Shown piece by piece: positions 60,979-64,000 of a stretch of 64,000 bases of DNA. Both the position numbers and the translations under genes were made by a program. Position 1 is the stretch's first letter. Each line of letters starts with the position of its first letter. Source of the DNA: Yoonia sp. (lineage in GTDB: Bacteria > Pseudomonadota > Alphaproteobacteria > Rhodobacterales > Rhodobacteraceae); assembly GCF_014859355.1 (NCBI RefSeq), contig NZ_JACUUJ010000003.1:58498-122497 (forward strand), in the 5' to 3' direction. The notes beneath the pieces were generated by a model. It was not told the origin of the DNA. It searched no databases and saw only the letters and a list, made by a program, of their open reading frames with translations.

Positions 60979-62637
60979 ATGCAAGCTGATTATGTCATCG
61001 TCGGCGCAGGCAGTGCAGGCTGCGCCATGGCCTACCGGCTGGCCGAAGCGGGAAAACAGGTGCTGGTCATTGAACATGGCGGCAGTGACCGGGGGCCGTT
61101 TATCCAGATGCCCGCCGCGCTGTCCTATCCGATGAACATGAAAATGTATGACTGGGGGCTGAAATCCGAACCCGAGCCACACCTTGGCGGGCGGCAACTG
61201 GTCACGCCGCGCGGCAAGGTGATTGGCGGGTCGTCGTCAATCAACGGGATGATCTATGTGCGCGGCCACGCGCGTGATTTTGATCATTGGGCCGAAATGG
61301 GTGCGCAAGGCTGGGGCTATGCCGATGTGCTGCCCTATTTCAAACGGATGGAAAACTGGCACGATGGCGGCCACGGCGGTGATCCGGCGTGGCGCGGCAC
61401 CGATGGCCCGCTGCACGTCACGCGCGGCCCGCGCAAAAACCCGCTGACCCGCGCCTTTGTCGCAGCAGGGCATCAGGCAGGTTACCCCATCACAGGTGAC
61501 TATAACGGCGAGCAGCAAGAAGGGTTTGGCCCCTTCGATGCCACGATCTACAAGGGGCATCGTTGGTCGGCGGCCAGCGCCTATCTGCGCCCGGCACTGA
61601 AACGGCCCAACTGCACCCTGACCCGTGCCTTTGCCCGCCGCATCGTGATCGAGAACGGGCGCGCCGTCGGTGTCGAAGTATCGCGTGGCAAAAAGATCGA
61701 AGTGATCCGCGCCAATGTCGAGGTGATCATCGCCGCGTCGTCGCTGAATTCGCCCAAACTGCTGATGCTGTCGGGCATCGGCCCCGCCGCGCATCTGGCC
61801 GAACACGGGATCAAGGTGGTCGCCGACCGCCCCGGCGTAGGGCAAAACCTGCAGGACCATCTGGAGTTGTATATCCAGCAGGCGGCGACCAAACCCGTAT
61901 CGCTGTTTTCTTACTGGAACCTGCGCGGCAAGGCGCGGATCGGTGCGGAATGGCTGCTGTGGAAAACTGGCCTTGGCAGTTCCAACCAGTTCGAAAGCGC
62001 GGGCTTTATCCGGTCGCGCGCCGGTGTTGATTACCCTGATATCCAGTTCCATTTTCTGCCCATCGCAGTCAGCTATGACGGCAAGGTCGCCCCCGAAGGC
62101 CATGGGTTTCAGGCACATGTCGGCCCGATGCGGTCAGTGTCGCGGGGGCAGGTCACGCTGCGGTCTGCAGACCCGCAAGACAATCCACGCATCCAGTTCA
62201 ACTATATGTCCGACCCGCAGGATTGGGAGGATTTCCGCACCTGTATCCGGCTCACGCGCGAGATTTTCGCGCAACCGGCCTTTGATGAATATCGCGGGCA
62301 CGAAATTCAGCCGGGTGACGCGGCAAAAACAGATGAGGATCTGAACGCCTTTATTCGCGAACATGTCGAAAGCGCCTATCACCCCTGTGGTACCTGCAAG
62401 ATGGGCGCGGTGGATGACCCCATGGCGGTGGTTGACCCACAGGCGCGGGTGATCGGGGTCGATGGGTTGCGGCTGGCCGACAGTTCGATCTTTCCGCGCA
62501 TCACAAACGGCAATCTGAACGCGCCGTCGATCATGGTGGGGGAAAAAGTGTCTGACCACATCCTGCAACGCCACCCGCTGCCACCCGCGAATGACCAGCC
62601 GTGGATTCACCCTGCGTGGGAAACGTCACAACGTTAA
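60979..62637 (+). CDS. betA: Choline dehydrogenase
   Basis: 552-aa GMC flavoprotein. FAD motif [20 protein letters not shown] at the N-terminus, GMC signature 1 [20 protein letters not shown], signature 2 in [16 protein letters not shown], the catalytic His in [12 protein letters not shown] and C-terminal [19 protein letters not shown]. It oxidises choline to betaine aldehyde at the membrane. Last gene of the bet operon. A CtrA-type box overlaps its stop codon. Confidence 0.95.
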   Translation: MQADYVIVGAGSAGCAMAYRLAEAGKQVLVIEHGGSDRGPFIQMPAALSYPMNMKMYDWGLKSEPEPHLGGRQLVTPRGKVIGGSSSINGMIYVRGHARDFDHWAEMGAQGWGYADVLPYFKRMENWHDGGHGGDPAWRGTDGPLHVTRGPRKNPLTRAFVAAGHQAGYPITGDYNGEQQEGFGPFDATIYKGHRWSAASAYLRPALKRPNCTLTRAFARRIVIENGRAVGVEVSRGKKIEVIRANVEVIIAASSLNSPKLLMLSGIGPAAHLAEHGIKVVADRPGVGQNLQDHLELYIQQAATKPVSLFSYWNLRGKARIGAEWLLWKTGLGSSNQFESAGFIRSRAGVDYPDIQFHFLPIAVSYDGKVAPEGHGFQAHVGPMRSVSRGQVTLRSADPQDNPRIQFNYMSDPQDWEDFRTCIRLTREIFAQPAFDEYRGHEIQPGDAAKTDEDLNAFIREHVESAYHPCGTCKMGAVDDPMAVVDPQARVIGVDGLRLADSSIFPRITNGNLNAPSIMVGEKVSDHILQRHPLPPANDQPWIHPAWETSQR

Positions 62638-62648
62638 GAATTTGTTAA
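62634..62648. promoter_or_regulatory. CtrA-type binding site TTAA-N7-TTAA
   Basis: TTAAGAATTTGTTAAC (62634-62649) matches the full CtrA consensus TTAA-N7-TTAAC. It overlaps the betA stop and lies 55 bases before the nuclease ATG. A palindrome TTCGTTAACGAA follows at 62651-62662, so a third TTAA is nearby. Confidence 0.55.
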
Positions 62649-62702
62649 CCTTCGTTAACGAAATGAGTTGAGGATTGGCCGCAGGAATGCTTTTCCGGCG
62701 TC

Positions 62703-63350
62703 ATGATCAGATTTTTTTCGCTTTTGCTAACGCTGTTTTTCGCAACGACCAGCTTTGCTGCCCCCAATGGCGTGTTGCGCGTGATCGACGCGGATACATT
62801 CGATGTGGGCGGTGTGCGGGTGCGGTTGTTTGGCGTGGATGCGCCCGAGATGGGGCAACCGTGTTCAGCAAGTGGGCGGACGTGGGATTGCGGGCGCTGG
62901 GCGCGCGATCTGGTGCGCGACCGGTTTGAAGGTCGGCACGCCAATTGCACACAGCGCGATATTGACCGCTATGGAAGGGTTGTCGCAACCTGTGAAATCG
63001 CTGGCGTGGATATGGGTGAATCGCTTGTCACCGATGGAATCGCTTGGGCCTACCGGCGCTATTCCAGCCTTTATGATCTGGATGAAAAGGCGGCCGCTGT
63101 TGCAGGACGCGGATTGTGGGGGTTCACGGTTCAGATGCCGTCTGACTATCGCGCGCGCCAGGTGACGGGGCAGGGCGCACCGGATGGGGGCTGTTTGATC
63201 AAGGGCAATATTTCAAACAGCGGGCGCATCTATCATGTGCCCGGCGGGCGCGATTACGACCGCACCGCGATCAACCCGTCACGTGGTGAACGCTGGTTTT
63301 GCAGCCGGGCCGAGGCCGAAGCTGCAGGTTGGCGAGCCGCTAGAAACTGA
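62703..63350 (+). CDS. Secreted thermonuclease (SNase)-like protein
   Basis: 215 aa. Signal MIRFFSLLLTLFFATTSFAA, then an SNase OB-fold: VLRVIDADTFDVGGVRVRLF (Asp, catalytic Arg-x-Phe-type loop), GVDAPEMGQPC, RDIDRYGRVVATCEI (DRYGR motif) and GIAWAYRRYS. The C-terminal domain has CLIKGNIS and GRIYHVPGGRDYDRT through WFCSRAEAEAAGWRAAR, common in Rhodobacterales nucleases. Four or more cysteines suggest disulfides in the periplasm. Probable DNA/RNA nuclease; possible CtrA control. Confidence 0.88.
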   Translation: MIRFFSLLLTLFFATTSFAAPNGVLRVIDADTFDVGGVRVRLFGVDAPEMGQPCSASGRTWDCGRWARDLVRDRFEGRHANCTQRDIDRYGRVVATCEIAGVDMGESLVTDGIAWAYRRYSSLYDLDEKAAAVAGRGLWGFTVQMPSDYRARQVTGQGAPDGGCLIKGNISNSGRIYHVPGGRDYDRTAINPSRGERWFCSRAEAEAAGWRAARN

Positions 63351-63428
63351 TCTGTTTGATCCGTATCAAGGTCTGCACATCACCTGCGCGATATGCACTT
63401 TGTGACGCGCCAATAAAGGGATGATAAA

Positions 63429-63671
63429 ATGTCGAATACGCCACACGAACTGCACGAAGAATTTCCTAACGATCAGGATACGATCCACCGGCTGAAAGAA
63501 ACGGATCCGCATTTTGCAAAAATGTTTGAAGATTATCACGCCGTGAACCGTGCCGTCCACCGCGCGGAAACAAATCTGGAACCAACCGATGACCTGCACA
63601 TGGCAGAACTGCGCAAGGAGCGTATGGCGCTCAAGGACATGATCGCCACCGCTCTGCGTGATTCAGCTTGA
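63429..63671 (+). CDS. DUF465 (YdcH-like) protein
   Basis: 80 aa, helical. EEFPNDQDTIHRLKETDPHF and NRAVHRAETNLEPTD match DUF465/YdcH; the C-terminal LHMAELRKERMALKDMIA is also conserved. Function unknown in the family. Stop abuts the convergent CoxG-like gene with no gap. Confidence 0.85.
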   Translation: MSNTPHELHEEFPNDQDTIHRLKETDPHFAKMFEDYHAVNRAVHRAETNLEPTDDLHMAELRKERMALKDMIATALRDSA

Positions 63672-64000
63672 TCAGGTGGTTGACTTGCCTTCAACGGTAT
63701 CCTGAAAATGTTCAAAAAACTGGTCAGCCATTTTGCGGGCAAAACCGCCTACGATCCGGCTGCCCAGTTGCGCCAACTTGCCGCCCACTTTGGCGTCCAC
63801 GGTATAGGTCAGCTCGGTGCCTTCATCCACTTCGGTCAGGCTGACATCTGCGCGGCCCTTGGCGAAACCTGCCACACCGCCCTTGCCTTCGCCGACAAGG
63901 GTATAGCTCTCAGGGGCGTTTACGTTTTCCAGCGTGACCGCGCCTTTGAATGTGGCAGACACCGGGCCGACCTTTTGCTTCACCACCGCCTCGAACCCGA
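63672..64000 (-). CDS. CoxG-like SRPBCC-fold protein, partial (5' end beyond window)
   Basis: About 109 residues visible, reading GFEAVVKQKVGPVSATFKGA through the C-terminus QFFEHFQDTVEGKSTT. KVGPVSATFKG and DVSLTEVDEGTELTYTVDAKVGGKLAQLG are typical of CoxG (carbon monoxide dehydrogenase subunit G family). The frame is open to base 64000, so the N-terminal part lies outside. CoxG-type proteins recruit Mo-dehydrogenases to the membrane; many copies lie by xanthine/CO-DH-like genes, which could follow outside the window. Confidence 0.85.
   Translation of the reverse strand, partial: GFEAVVKQKVGPVSATFKGAVTLENVNAPESYTLVGEGKGGVAGFAKGRADVSLTEVDEGTELTYTVDAKVGGKLAQLGSRIVGGFARKMADQFFEHFQDTVEGKSTT

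Noticed and set aside
1..64000. CRISPR arrays, insertion sequences, prophage genes, tRNA genes
   Set aside because: None seen: no spaced repeat arrays, no transposase or integrase motifs, no cloverleaf with a CCA end that I could recognise by eye.

Overview
The window is GC-rich, densely coded and shows no contig break. It looks like the chromosome of a marine alphaproteobacterium of the Rhodobacterales (Roseobacter group). Supporting gene types are DUF3572, DUF1127, DUF2927 and DUF983, the ScfR-type short-chain acyl-CoA regulator, BetC/BetI with ChoXWV, a BKACE/carnitine dehydrogenase pair and a TTAA-N7-TTAA CtrA-type site. Gene content and order are the only basis; genus cannot be fixed. 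I see no tRNA, rRNA operon, insertion sequence, prophage or CRISPR array. The only clear RNA gene is rnpB.

Layout. (1) 1-10.8 kb: the end of rpsA with its terminator, malonyl-CoA synthetase matB, then a leftward run tctCBA - acyl-CoA ligase - ketopantoate-reductase-like gene - universal stress protein, controlled from the right by a divergent ScfR-family regulator. (2) 10.8-15.5 kb: metG, a small outer-membrane barrel, an MFS permease and a Tas-like aldo/keto reductase. (3) 15.6-18.7 kb: a telescoped carnitine-degradation operon (BKACE, lipocalin, small lipoprotein, carnitine dehydrogenase fused to a thioesterase). (4) 18.7-21.9 kb: NUDIX, DUF983, a PleD-like diguanylate cyclase with a broken first receiver domain, DUF3572. 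(5) 21.9-25.1 kb: a 1061-aa self-contained reductive dehalogenase fused to a ferredoxin-reductase module, the most unusual single gene here. (6) 25.1-33.2 kb: a HAD phosphatase, then a leftward set of XpaC, TelA, DUF2927 lipoprotein, SPFH-GYF, b561-like and zinc-ribbon membrane proteins that leads into pfkB and dtd. (7) 33.3-43.3 kb: housekeeping (rluB-like, tadA, gatCA, rnpB, rpmG, Bax-inhibitor family) with a ceramidase-like membrane protein. (8) 43.5-54.5 kb: an XRE regulator, hisN, 8-oxoguanine deaminase, guanine deaminase, mgtE, 5-FTHF cyclo-ligase, yebC, SLC13 permease, ymdB and a DMT permease. (9) 54.5-62.6 kb: the complete choline/choline-sulfate to glycine betaine locus choXWV / betI-betC-betB-betA around a BetI-type operator. 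(10) 62.6-64 kb: a CtrA-type box, a secreted nuclease, DUF465 and the truncated end of a CoxG-like gene.

How the parts fit. Two separate loci converge on glycine betaine: carnitine is oxidised and cleaved at 15.6-18.7 kb, and choline sulfate and choline are oxidised at 54.5-62.6 kb. This matches a bacterium living on algal and animal osmolytes. The Tct/acyl-CoA ligase block and matB suggest uptake and CoA activation of small carboxylic acids. The reductive dehalogenase suggests use or detoxification of naturally brominated or chlorinated marine aromatics. The TelA/XpaC/SPFH set looks like a membrane or envelope stress module of unknown mechanism. A family of short perfect palindromes built on AAATTT-NNNN-AAATTT sits in at least three intergenic gaps.
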